A DNA stretch of 52,535 nt. Origin: Planctomycetota bacterium (GTDB taxonomy: Bacteria; Planctomycetota; J058). Made by a program: the position numbers and the translations under genes. Within the stretch, counting starts at the first letter, position 1; each line of letters opens with the position of its first letter. The DNA is taken from positions 1 through 52,535 of the forward strand of contig RFHU01000152.1 of the NCBI GenBank assembly GCA_003695705.1, in the 5' to 3' direction. The notes beneath the pieces are model-generated. The model was not told the origin of the DNA. It searched no databases and saw only the letters and a list, made by a program, of their open reading frames with translations. Positions 43,931 to 52,273 of this stretch are shown piece by piece.

Positions 43931-45442
43931 TCAGCGCGGTGGCCCGGCGGACCCGGCGTCGATCCAACCGGCCCAGCGGCCCAGCCAGTAGGGGAGGAGG
44001 AAGTCGATCCCCGTGGCCTCGCCCCGCCCGTCGGCCACCCCCCCGCCCGCGTCCCAGGGCTCCTTGCTCCAGACCGAGTAGCCGGTCGGCTTGCGCAGGT
44101 GCGGAGGCAGCGCGAAGCGCGCGGTTCGACCGCAGAGGGCGTCCCACACCCCCGGCGCGGCGTGCGCCCCGGCCCGCGGGCTGGGCCAGCCGCGCAAGGG
44201 CCGGAGGGCGAGGCTGCGCAGGGCGTCGAGCCACTCGCGGCGGGCGGCTTCGTCGCGCGGAGCCGTCAGGGCGCGCGCGGCCGCGAGGAGCGCGTTTTGG
44301 TGGCCGCGGGTGTTCGCCCAGATCGGCCAGGCGACGACGTCGGCCGCCTCCTGGCGCCGCGCGGGGTCCTCGGCCAGCAGCCAGACGGTGAGCGCCCGGA
44401 GGGCCCGCAGGCTCCAGGCGAAGTATTCGTGCAGGTTGTTCGTCCAGGCGAAGCAGTCGCCCGCCTGGTGCACGACGAAGTGCGCGCGCGCCTCGCGCCG
44501 GGCACGGGCGGCGGCCTGCGCAGGCCAGAGGACCGACGTCCGCCGCGCCAGGACGAGGACCTGCGTGCGCAAGAGGCCGTCGACGCGGTCGGCGTCGGTC
44601 CGGTTCCGCCCGGCCTCGTCCCGGATCCTCCACTCGTGACGGCGCAGGTGCTCGTAGACGGCCCGCGCGATGTCGGCCACGAGTTCGCGGGCGCGGCGCC
44701 CGCGCGAGCGGAGGGACCGCGGCAGGGCCTCGGGCGCGAGCTGCCGCCAGGCCACGGCGAGGCCGAAGACCAAGCCGGTGAGCTGGTCGCGGCTCGCGCG
44801 GGTGTAGTAGACGAGGGGCGCAAAGGTGCCCCCTCCGAAGGGATCTCGCAGGGGGCGAGTCCTCCGGTGCACGAAGCCCGCCTCGATCCGGTGCTGCCAG
44901 CGCTCGGGGTATCCCCAGCGGCGCGCCTCCGCCGCGGGGAAGGCGCAGCGCGCAAGGACGCCCGGCGTCCCGCTGGCGTGGGTGAGGAGGTAGACCCCGC
45001 GCAGGGTACTCAGCACCCGCGCAAAGGCCGCCTCGCTGCCCGTCGCCCCCAGGGCGAAGGAGAAGGCGGCCAGCGCCTGGCCGCAGTAGAGTGCCGCGTC
45101 GCCGCCGGCCGCGAAGCCGTCCGGATCGGGCAGCTCGGACCGGCTGCGGAGCGGCGGGAAGGGCATGCCCAGGACCTGCGCCCGCCGCCAGTAGTGCGCG
45201 TCGATCCGGGCGGCGCGCCGCGCGAGCTCGGCCGGGCCGAGCGCGTCGGGATCGACCTCGAGCAAGGCGAGGCTCTCCGGCGGCAGCTCGCGCGCCGCGC
45301 GCGTCGGCGTCGCGGGGACGGCGCAGGCGGCGAGCGAGAGGGCCCCCGCGCCGGCGAGGATCCGCGCCCGGCGGCCGGCGCCCCGAGGCCGCGCCCGCGC
45401 GCCCGCCCTCGCCGCGCCGCGCAGGCGAAGGACCGGGCTCAC
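43931..45442 (-). CDS. probable Tat/lipoprotein paralogue of the 40982-42907 protein
   Basis: The 503-residue protein has an arginine-rich N-terminus with a twin-arginine-like GRRARILAGAGALSLAAC ending in a lipobox Cys (C40), so export as a lipoprotein is likely. The body lacks the beta domain of its paralogue and consists of the helical region alone. It keeps the ordered motifs GGDAALYCGQALAAF (113-127), RDQLTGLVFGLAVAW, NNLHEYFAWSLRALRALTVW, YSVWSKEPWDAGGG and the end motif PYWLGRWAGWID. I do not recognise the family; an alpha/alpha toroid is plausible. The GTG start overlaps the stop of the YfhO-like gene by 4 nt (GTGA), which ties it to that membrane enzyme. Confidence 0.76.
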   Translation of the reverse strand: MSPVLRLRGAARAGARARPRGAGRRARILAGAGALSLAACAVPATPTRAARELPPESLALLEVDPDALGPAELARRAARIDAHYWRRAQVLGMPFPPLRSRSELPDPDGFAAGGDAALYCGQALAAFSFALGATGSEAAFARVLSTLRGVYLLTHASGTPGVLARCAFPAAEARRWGYPERWQHRIEAGFVHRRTRPLRDPFGGGTFAPLVYYTRASRDQLTGLVFGLAVAWRQLAPEALPRSLRSRGRRARELVADIARAVYEHLRRHEWRIRDEAGRNRTDADRVDGLLRTQVLVLARRTSVLWPAQAAARARREARAHFVVHQAGDCFAWTNNLHEYFAWSLRALRALTVWLLAEDPARRQEAADVVAWPIWANTRGHQNALLAAARALTAPRDEAARREWLDALRSLALRPLRGWPSPRAGAHAAPGVWDALCGRTARFALPPHLRKPTGYSVWSKEPWDAGGGVADGRGEATGIDFLLPYWLGRWAGWIDAGSAGPPR

Positions 45443-47967
45443 TCCTGCGCTCCGACGGCGCACCCCGGCCGCGCGCGCCGCCCGGCGAGGAGGAGGGCCC
45501 ACACCGCCGGCAGCGCGAGCAGGACCCCGAGGTCGCGGGCCGAGAAGGTCCCCGCGGCGAGGGCCTGCGCTCCGTGGCTCCAGAGCTGCTGCGCGCTGAG
45601 GAGCGCGAACAGGATCAAGAAACCGCGCCAGCGCCAGAGCAGCCCGCTCGCGACGCCGAGGTTCACGACGACGAAGAGCGCGTGCCGCCACGGCGGCGAG
45701 GGGTCGTCGGGGGCGGCGCGCAGCGCCTCGACGAGGTGCAGCCCGGCGGCGGCCAGGAAGGCGCCGGCGGCGAGGACCGAGAGCGCCCGCAGCCAGGGCA
45801 GCCTCGGCCGCGAAGGAAGTCGCCCGGCCGGAGCCGGGTCGGCGGCGGTCGCCGAGGCGCCGCCGCGGCCCCACGGCAGGGCGACGCCGCCCGCCGCGAG
45901 GAGCAGCCCGAGCGCGGAGGCGAGCAGGCCCACCCACCACGAGCGCGGCGCGTAGCGCAAGACCACCGCGCTCGACCCCGCAGGGACCCGCACGGCGAGG
46001 AAGGCGAGGTCCGCGGCGCGGACGGGGACGGGGCGACCGTTCACCGTCGCCTCCCAGCCGGGAAACCACGATTCGCGCACGACCAACCAGCCGGGGCAGG
46101 GCGCCTCGACGCGCCCCTCGAAACGGCGCGGGCTGGCGCGCGCCCAGGCCACGCGCGCGGAGTTCCCCTCCCGCGCAGGAGAAGCCTCCGGCTCCGCGGG
46201 CGAGGGCGCCTCGATGACGGGAGGGCGCGGGCCCCCGCGCGCGGCGAGGGCCCGCTCGGCAGCCCCAGGATCGCCCGGCGGGACGAGGAGGGCCGTCGCG
46301 TGGAATTCCGCCGGGGGAGTGGGGTCGGCGAAGCGGAGCACGGCGACGTCGCCCACGCGGGCGAAGGGCTCCAAGCCCGGCGCGCGCAACGGGCGCCGAC
46401 TCGCGACCCGCTCGACGCCCGCGAGGCGCAGGCGCTCGAAGACCCGCCCCTCCCCGCCCGCGCGGAGGAAGCGCTCGAAACGCGCCAGGCCGAGGGCTCC
46501 GTAGCCGCCCACGTAGCGCAGCCCGTGGGCGGCGCCGAAGTTGGTGTCGAAGCCCTCGTGGGCCTGGACGTAGCGCAGCGCCTCCGCCTCGTCCTCGGGG
46601 ACCTCCTCGCCAACGAGCGGTCGGGCGCCCAGCACGAGCACGCGGCCCTTGCAGGCCAAGGCGCGCAGGAGGGCGGGGTTCCCCGCCCGGAAGACCGCCT
46701 CGGGGCGGGGCACGAGGCGCGCCTGGCCGTAGGCCAACAGTTCCAGGGCGAGGAGCCCCACCAGCGCGGCGCGCACGGGCCCTCCCCACGCTCGCCGAGC
46801 GCCGACGCGATCCAGTCCCCAGCCGGCGAAGAGCGCCACGGCGAGCAACGTGACCTCGAGGGCCCGACCCGGCGCGCGAAAACGCGCGAAGCCGGGCAGG
46901 AGAGCGCGCCCCCAGCCGAAGAAGGGAAGGGCCTCGCCCGCGGCCACCAGCGCGGCGCCGAGCGCCAGCGCTCCGAGGACCGCCATCCACGGCTCGAGGC
47001 GGCGGCGCCGCAGCAGGAGCACCCCGGCCCCCAGGGCCAGGAGCCAGGTCGCGCGCCCGGGGAAGCGCGCCGCCTCGGCGCCGGGCCCGGCGAGGAGCGC
47101 CCTGTCGACGGCGCCCAGGAAGAGCGCGCGCAGCGCGCGGGCGCTCGGGACGAAGGCTCCCAGCGAGGCCGCTTCGAGGGAGAGGCCGCCGGCGCGATCG
47201 GAGCGAGCGACGAGTTCGGCGGTGGGAACGACCTGCGCCGCGCCGACGAGGGCGCCGAGGAGGAGCGCTCCCGCGCCCCACCCGGCGGCGCGGGCTGCGG
47301 CCGACCAGCCCCGGGGCCACGCCAGCGCCGCGGCGAGGGCGGGGGCCAAGGGCGCGAGCAGGTACACCCGCTGGGGGCGGCCCGCCAGCAGGGCCGCCCC
47401 CCAGCCGAGCGCGGCCAAGCAGGCGAAGCGCCGCCCGGCGCCCGCGCGCGCTCCCTCGCGGCGGGCCGAGGCCGCCGTCGCCGCCAGGGCGAGGAGCGAG
47501 CAGGCCTGCGCCGCGCCGGCGTTCGGCCAGTCGAAGGTCGCGAGCGCGCCGCCGCCCGCCGCGGCGCACAGGCCGACGACGGCGCCTCCCGCGCGGCGAA
47601 GGCCGAGCTGGCGCGCGAGGAAGAAGGCGGCGACCCCCGCGAGGAAGAGGTGCAGCCACTGGCCCACGTCGGTCCCCTGGACCACCCCGAAGGCGCGCCA
47701 GAGAGGCGCGTTGATGGGGTAGAGGAGGCCGCCTTCGCCGTAGGCGTGGATCGGGTAGCCGCAACGCACCGCCGGCCACCAGAGCGGCAGCTCGCCGCGG
47801 GCGAGTTGCCCCGCGAGGAAACCGCGCATGGGGTACTGGTGGTAGCGTCCGTCGATCCCGAAGTGCGTGTTGCCGCCGAGCACGGGGAGGCACAGGACGA
47901 GGGTGTAGAGGCAGAACGCCACCGCGGCCGCGGCGAGTTCCCGCCGCGCGGCGCGCGCGCCGCTCAC
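45439..47967 (-). CDS. YfhO-like polytopic membrane protein
   Basis: The 842-residue protein has at least twelve hydrophobic segments, a first periplasmic loop with DGRYHQYPMRGFLAGQLARGELPLWWP, and a long soluble C-terminal insert (about 500-690, ending VRESWFPGWEATVNGRPVPVR) before the final membrane segments. The loop signature and the FPGWEATVNG motif are typical of YfhO, a GT-C-like family thought to glycosylate wall or lipid carriers in Gram-positives. The substrate here is unknown. The GTG start is preceded by GGGAG at about 9 nt. The next gene (paralogous lipoprotein) starts at a 4-nt overlap. Confidence 0.82.
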   Translation of the reverse strand: MSGARAARRELAAAAVAFCLYTLVLCLPVLGGNTHFGIDGRYHQYPMRGFLAGQLARGELPLWWPAVRCGYPIHAYGEGGLLYPINAPLWRAFGVVQGTDVGQWLHLFLAGVAAFFLARQLGLRRAGGAVVGLCAAAGGGALATFDWPNAGAAQACSLLALAATAASARREGARAGAGRRFACLAALGWGAALLAGRPQRVYLLAPLAPALAAALAWPRGWSAAARAAGWGAGALLLGALVGAAQVVPTAELVARSDRAGGLSLEAASLGAFVPSARALRALFLGAVDRALLAGPGAEAARFPGRATWLLALGAGVLLLRRRRLEPWMAVLGALALGAALVAAGEALPFFGWGRALLPGFARFRAPGRALEVTLLAVALFAGWGLDRVGARRAWGGPVRAALVGLLALELLAYGQARLVPRPEAVFRAGNPALLRALACKGRVLVLGARPLVGEEVPEDEAEALRYVQAHEGFDTNFGAAHGLRYVGGYGALGLARFERFLRAGGEGRVFERLRLAGVERVASRRPLRAPGLEPFARVGDVAVLRFADPTPPAEFHATALLVPPGDPGAAERALAARGGPRPPVIEAPSPAEPEASPAREGNSARVAWARASPRRFEGRVEAPCPGWLVVRESWFPGWEATVNGRPVPVRAADLAFLAVRVPAGSSAVVLRYAPRSWWVGLLASALGLLLAAGGVALPWGRGGASATAADPAPAGRLPSRPRLPWLRALSVLAAGAFLAAAGLHLVEALRAAPDDPSPPWRHALFVVVNLGVASGLLWRWRGFLILFALLSAQQLWSHGAQALAAGTFSARDLGVLLALPAVWALLLAGRRARPGCAVGAQE

Positions 47968-48185
47968 GTCCAGTCTCCCGGGCGGCGGCGCCCTGCGGGC
48001 GGGAACGCCGCGAGGCCTTCGGACCTCGGGGCGTCGGGCTCCTCGGGGACGCGCGCAGCGAGCGCCCGTCCGGGAACTCCTCCCCGGCGACCTTCGCGGG
48101 CCGCCCCACGAACGCTCCACCAGCCCGCCCCGGCAGAGAAAAGACCTGCGCAAAGCTCCTCGGCGAGCCCGGCCCAGGTACCTCC

Positions 48186-48203
48186 CGCGCGTCCGGACGC
48201 GCG
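48186..48203. promoter_or_regulatory. 18-bp perfect palindrome, possible operator
   Basis: CGCGCGTCCGGACGCGCG is fully self-complementary with no spacer, as expected for the site of a dimeric regulator. It lies 220 bp upstream of one divergent gene and 250 bp upstream of the other. Chance is possible in such GC-rich DNA. Confidence 0.35.
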
Positions 48204-48441
48204 CCCGCCCCCGGCCGTGGCTCTCCCCCGCTCCTGGGTCGGCGAGGGAGTCCCGGCAAGACTCCGGAAGCGCCCGGCGCGAGGCCGGGGGGATCGATGG
48301 ACGCACCTCACGGGCGAACAGGCTCCTCTGCGCACGGGGCTCCGGCCCCGCAGCGCGCGCCGTCGCCGCGGCGCCGCGCCGTCGGCCTCAGACTACCTCG
48401 CCGAGCACACGCCGCGCCCACCCCCCTCGAGAAGCGGCAGG

Positions 48442-48447
48442 TAGAGT
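48442..48447 (+). promoter_or_regulatory. -10 box (TAGAGT) for a leaderless transcript
   Basis: TAGAGT is followed by exactly 6 nt and the GTG at 48454, the same geometry as at 19642-19654. It supports the GTG as the start of both transcript and protein. Confidence 0.45.
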
Positions 48448-48453
48448 CTCGGC

Positions 48454-49278
48454 GTGGCGCGAAGCGTGCGGGGTTCCCTCAGCAGGCGAACGAGAAGGCG
48501 CGAGCAGGCTCGGGGGAACGGTCCGCCCAGAGCGCACCCCAGGCAAGGCCACGTTTCGGCCCGCACCTGGCCGAAGGCTGCGGGCCTCGTCTCCCTCTTC
48601 CTCCTCGCGGGCTGCACGAGCTTCGATCCAAGGGTCCTGCCCAAGGACGAACCCTACCTGGTGGCAGTGAAGTCCTGCCTGCTCCCCGCCGACCTCCCCT
48701 GGCCCGTCTGCCTGGCCGAACACTCCTGGTTCGACATCAAGTTGGGCTCCGAAGCGAAGTGGTGGCGCGCCGAGGTCATCGGCCACGGGGCCTTCTCTAC
48801 GAAGCGCGTGCTCTCGGTCGAACCGCTGGCCGCAAAGGAGGCACGAACCCGCTACCGCTTCGGCGAACGGCCCGTCCGTTTGCTCTCCGTCCTCGCGGGA
48901 AAGACCGCCCAGCGAGCGGGAGCGGAGATCTTGCGGCGCGCCCGCGACTACGAAGACGCAGAGCGCTACTGCGCCTGGCCGGGACCCAACAGCAACACCT
49001 TCGTGGCCCGACTCGGCGCGGGGATCGAGGGACTCTGCTTCCAACTGCCTCACAACGCCATCGGCAAGGACTACGCCCCCTGGCTACGCGTCGGCCCCAC
49101 CCCGAGCGGCACCGGAGTGCGCTTCGACACACCCCTCCTTGGGTTCGCTCTGGGCCTCGAAGAAGGACTCGAGGTGCACGTGCTCGGGCTTTCCTTCGGC
49201 GTCGACTTCTTCCCGCCTGCGCTCGAGGTCCCCTTTCTGCCGCGGATCGGTTGCCGGGCGACGACCTTCTTTCCTTGA
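48454..49278 (+). CDS. DUF3750-like lipoprotein
   Basis: The 274-residue protein has a hydrophobic segment ending in a lipobox LAGC (C54) and then a domain with the signatures I associate with DUF3750: WPGPNSNTFV (175-184), NAIGKDY (201-207), PSGTGV (217-222) and EEGLEVHVLGLSFGVDFFPPALEVP (236-260). The function of this family is unknown; the motifs suggest a papain-like or permuted-hydrolase fold, unproven. The stretch before the lipobox is unusually long and arginine-rich (about 40 residues). The leaderless -10 box nevertheless places the start here, and no start codon lies nearer the lipobox. The last 480 nt are overlapped on the other strand by the open frame of the RND exporter. Confidence 0.75.
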   Translation: MARSVRGSLSRRTRRREQARGNGPPRAHPRQGHVSARTWPKAAGLVSLFLLAGCTSFDPRVLPKDEPYLVAVKSCLLPADLPWPVCLAEHSWFDIKLGSEAKWWRAEVIGHGAFSTKRVLSVEPLAAKEARTRYRFGERPVRLLSVLAGKTAQRAGAEILRRARDYEDAERYCAWPGPNSNTFVARLGAGIEGLCFQLPHNAIGKDYAPWLRVGPTPSGTGVRFDTPLLGFALGLEEGLEVHVLGLSFGVDFFPPALEVPFLPRIGCRATTFFP

Positions 49279-51940
49279 GCGCCGCGCTCCCCGCCGGCGG
49301 TGCGCGGGAGCGCACGAAGACGGGCTCCGGAGGCGGCCCCCGGCTCGGCGGGCCCGTAGCCAAACCCGCCAGCCCCGCGCGCCAGGCGCAGCGGACCGGC
49401 ACGGGGAGGAGGCGCGGTGGCCCTTCGGCGGAGAGGGCCGGCAGCGCGCGCGGCCGCAGGCCCCACCCCGGAGCGAAGGGCCTCGCCCCGGCGAAGGCAC
49501 GGGGAACTCGCCGGGGCGCGGTCGCGGCCGCGGGCCCGAGGCGGAGCAGAGCGGGCAGGAAGAAGAGGTCCGCGGCCAGGGCGAGGACCAGGGTCAGGGC
49601 AAGGAGGGCGGCGAAGACGCGGTTGGCGGGAAAGCTCGACGCGCCGAGAACGCCGAAGCCCAGGACCAGGGCCAGGGTGCTGTAGACGAGCGCCTGGCCG
49701 CTCTCGCGCAGAGCCGCCGAGAGCGCGCGCCGAGGGCCGCGGGCGCAGCGCTGCCGGTAGCCGGAGAGCAGGTGCACCGTGTCGTCGATGCTGATGCCGA
49801 AGGCGAGGGCGAAGACGATGCTCGTGCTCAGGGTCAAGGGCGTCCCCGTGAGCGCCATGACGCCGAGGACGAGCACCAGCGGCAGAGCGCTGCCGAGGAC
49901 GCCCAGCGCCGCCAAGCGGAAGGAGCCGAAGAAGGCCCACACCAGCCCACCCACGAGGGCCACCGCGCAGAGGGCGCTCTCGAGCATCTCCCTGACGAGG
50001 GATTCGCTCACCAGGCGCGCCATGTAGGTGGTCCCCGTGAGGCGCACGTCCACGTCGCCCGGCAAGCAGCGGCGCGCCGCGGCCTCGACTCGCTTTGCGA
50101 GGGCGAAGAACTCGCTCGTGGTGCCGTCCCGCAGGCGCAGGCGGACACGCAGGCGGCGAGGGTCGCTCGCGTCGTCCACCAGCCCCGCGGTGGGGTCGCG
50201 GTCGGAGAACCAGAAGAGGAAGTGGAGCTGGGCGAGGGCTTCCGCCGTGTCGGGGAGCGCCGGGGCGCGCCCGCCGTCGCCCCCGCCCTCCTCCGCGGCG
50301 TTCCACGTCCGGTAGGCGTCGCTGAGGAAGTCGGGCAGGGAAATGGCACTGAGCACGCCCTGGGCGCGGAATTCCTCTCCGCGAAGGGTCTCGGTGAGGG
50401 CCAGCACGCCGCGCTCGACCTCGGGGCGCAAGGCCGCGCCGGGCGCCCCAGCGTCCACCACCAAGTCCAAGGAGGCCGCGCCTCCGAAGCGCTCCTCGAG
50501 GAGGCGGCGCGTCCGCACCAAGGACGAATCGGGGTCGAGGTCGTCGAGGAGACGCGCCTCGCGGCTGAGGCTCGGCAGGCAGAGGGCGCTGCCGAGGACC
50601 AGGCCCAGGGTGGCCAGGACCAGGGCCCAGGGACGGCGTGCGCTGGCGCGGTCGGCGAACGCACCGACCCGCGCCAGGGGGCCGGCGCCGCGGCCGGGCC
50701 GAGGGGCGGGCAGCCACAGGAGGAGCGCGGGCAGGCCACCCAGGGTGACCAGGAAGGCGGCGAGGACGCCGCAGGCGACAGGGAGGCCGAATTCGCGCAA
50801 GACGGCCACCTGGCTGAGGCCGAGGGAGGCGAAGCCCGCCGCGGTGGTGAGGCTGGTGAGCAGGCAGGGCCCCGTCACGTGGAGGACCGCCGACTCGACG
50901 GCGGTCGGCTGGGCGCGGCCTCGCCGGAGTTCCAGGCGGTAGCGAGAAAGGAGGTGCACCACATCGCCCACCGAAGACACCAGTACCATGACCGGGATGC
51001 ACGCAGAGAGGGTCCCGAAGGGGACGCCGAAGAGGGACATTCCGCCCACGGTCCAGGTCACGCTCGCGCCCACGACCAAGAGGGCGAGGAGCGGCGCGGT
51101 CAGCTCGCGGTAGAGGAGGGCGAGGGCCCCGAGCAAGGCGAGGAACGCGAGGGGCAAGAGGCGCCAGGTGTCGCCAAGGATCGACGCCTCGAGCTCCTCG
51201 CGGGCCACGGCGGTTCCCTCGAGGAAGGCCCTCTCTCCGGGACGCAGCGCCCCCCCGGGCGAGAAGAAACGGCGCAGGGACGCGACGAAGGCCTCGCGGT
51301 CCTCCTCGCCGCGAGCGCCGGGCGCCATGGGAACCCAGAACCCGGCCAGCCGCCGGTCGCGGGAAACGAGGCGTTGGTCGAAGGCCGGGTGGGCGGCCAG
51401 CCGCCGGTCCAGGGCCGCGGGGTCCCAACCGGCGCGGCGCGACGGCTCGTAGAGAGGGCCCACGTCGATCCCTCCCTCTTCGTCGACGCGCACGAAGCCG
51501 GCGCTGCTGAGGGAGACGAGCCGCTCCTCGTCCACCCAGGGGGCCGCGCGCAGAGCCTCGGTGAGCTGGTGGACGCGCTCCATCCCTTCGAGCTCGAGCA
51601 CCGAGCCCGGAAACTCCACCACGCACAAGGCGACGTCCTCGTCGGCGCCGAAGACCTCGCGGGCGGCGCGGTATTCGGCGAGGCGCGGGTCGCGCTCGGG
51701 GAAGGTCTTCTCGAGGTCCGGATCCACCCGCAGGCCGGGGAGGAAGCAAGCGAAGAAGGCCGTGGCCAGGATCACCAGCGCGAGGGCGCTCCGCCGCCAA
51801 CGCAGGGCCGCCCGCGCGACGACCTCGGCCGCGCGACCGAAGGCCGAGCCTTCGAGGGCGGAGGGCGAGGTGGAGCGGCGGACCAAGGCCCAAGGGGGCG
51901 TCGGCCCGCCGCCGCGCAGGAAGCGGAGGAGGAGGAACAT
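48797..51940 (-). CDS. RND/MMPL superfamily exporter, C-terminal end uncertain
   Basis: About 800 residues form a duplicated RND exporter. Each half has one membrane helix, a large periplasmic domain and five more helices (half 1: SALALVILATAFFACFLPG, then LSACIPVMVLVSSVGDVVHL; half 2: PWALVLATLGLVLGSALCL, then TSIVFALAFGISIDDTVHLL). The acidic SVGDVVHL and SIDDTVHLL motifs in helix 4 of each half fit a proton-driven pump. The family includes hopanoid, lipid and drug exporters; no periplasmic adaptor is adjacent. The natural end would be near FLPALLRLG (about 49530). The frame has no stop until 48797, so the annotated 1047 residues include an Arg/Pro/Ala-rich tail of about 240 residues lying antisense to the DUF3750 gene. 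A frameshift or lost stop is possible. The ATG was chosen ahead of MFLLLRFLR. Confidence 0.75.
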   Translation of the reverse strand: MFLLLRFLRGGGPTPPWALVRRSTSPSALEGSAFGRAAEVVARAALRWRRSALALVILATAFFACFLPGLRVDPDLEKTFPERDPRLAEYRAAREVFGADEDVALCVVEFPGSVLELEGMERVHQLTEALRAAPWVDEERLVSLSSAGFVRVDEEGGIDVGPLYEPSRRAGWDPAALDRRLAAHPAFDQRLVSRDRRLAGFWVPMAPGARGEEDREAFVASLRRFFSPGGALRPGERAFLEGTAVAREELEASILGDTWRLLPLAFLALLGALALLYRELTAPLLALLVVGASVTWTVGGMSLFGVPFGTLSACIPVMVLVSSVGDVVHLLSRYRLELRRGRAQPTAVESAVLHVTGPCLLTSLTTAAGFASLGLSQVAVLREFGLPVACGVLAAFLVTLGGLPALLLWLPAPRPGRGAGPLARVGAFADRASARRPWALVLATLGLVLGSALCLPSLSREARLLDDLDPDSSLVRTRRLLEERFGGAASLDLVVDAGAPGAALRPEVERGVLALTETLRGEEFRAQGVLSAISLPDFLSDAYRTWNAAEEGGGDGGRAPALPDTAEALAQLHFLFWFSDRDPTAGLVDDASDPRRLRVRLRLRDGTTSEFFALAKRVEAAARRCLPGDVDVRLTGTTYMARLVSESLVREMLESALCAVALVGGLVWAFFGSFRLAALGVLGSALPLVLVLGVMALTGTPLTLSTSIVFALAFGISIDDTVHLLSGYRQRCARGPRRALSAALRESGQALVYSTLALVLGFGVLGASSFPANRVFAALLALTLVLALAADLFFLPALLRLGPAAATAPRRVPRAFAGARPFAPGWGLRPRALPALSAEGPPRLLPVPVRCAWRAGLAGLATGPPSRGPPPEPVFVRSRAPPAGSAALKERRSSPGNRSAAERGPRAQAGRSRRRRKARARAPRVLLRGPERTQGGVCRSALRCRSGWGRRVARGRSPCRWRCEAVGSRVPRSPRRVGPRRCCCWVPARRSSALRLRSRGRAARSPLPLAGRSFPRGRRANGRAVRRSGSGFVPPLRPAVRPRARAS

Positions 51941-52028
51941 GGTGCTGGGGTCTCGGGCGAGCGTCCGCCCGAGCGACGGGGCCGCCTCGCCCGCCTCCCT
52001 CGCAAGGACGGTGCCGCTGCTTGCGTCT

Positions 52029-52090
52029 CGGGCCGAGGCCGCGGCGCGCCCCGGCCTCGGCCCGCCGGAGCGGCTTCCCGGAACCGCTCC
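52029..52090. repeat. two adjacent perfect inverted repeats
   Basis: The first has 13-bp arms (CGGGCCGAGGCCG / CGGCCTCGGCCCG, 52029-52041 and 52052-52064) with a 10-nt loop. The second has arms GGAGCGG / CCGCTCC (52067-52073 and 52084-52090) plus an inner TTCC / GGAA. They lie in a divergent gap, where terminators are not expected. Confidence 0.6.
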
Positions 52091-52258
52091 CGCCGCCTTT
52101 GTCCCCGCGGAGGCCGCACTGGTCCCGCGGAGGAGGGGCTCGGACCGCCCGCCCGGCCCCGCACCTCCGTGTCGTTGCGTCTCACCACCCGCCCCGCGGA
52201 ACGTCTCGCCTTCGTCCCGCCCCCTCCCGCCGCGCGTGCCGCCGCGACCCTCCCCCGG

Positions 52259-52264
52259 TATGCT
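52259..52264 (+). promoter_or_regulatory. -10 box (TATGCT), possibly leaderless
   Basis: TATGCT ends 9 nt before the ATG at 52274, giving a leader of no more than about 3 nt. Confidence 0.4.
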
Positions 52265-52273
52265 CCCGAGGGC

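Larger units (their letters stand above)
47968..48453. other. divergent intergenic region with palindromes
   Basis: No gene is supported in these 486 bp. Two structures stand out: a perfect 18-bp palindrome at 48186-48203 (centre TCCGGA) and a hairpin at 48330-48356 (CGGGGC-tccg-GCCCCG with outer GCGC arms). The region separates the leftward YfhO-like operon from the rightward DUF3750-like gene. Confidence 0.5.
51941..52273. other. divergent intergenic region with two strong hairpins
   Basis: This 333-bp gap between the RND exporter and the truncated kinase-type gene has no supported gene. Two adjacent inverted repeats fill its middle (52029-52064 and 52067-52090), and a -10-like box (TATGCT, 52259-52264) lies near its right end. 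Confidence 0.5.

Noticed and set aside
49071-51893. Alternative long leftward frame overlapping the RND exporter
   Set aside because: Its translation has no hydrophobic helices or motifs, whereas the chosen frame shows a full duplicated 12-helix RND plan.
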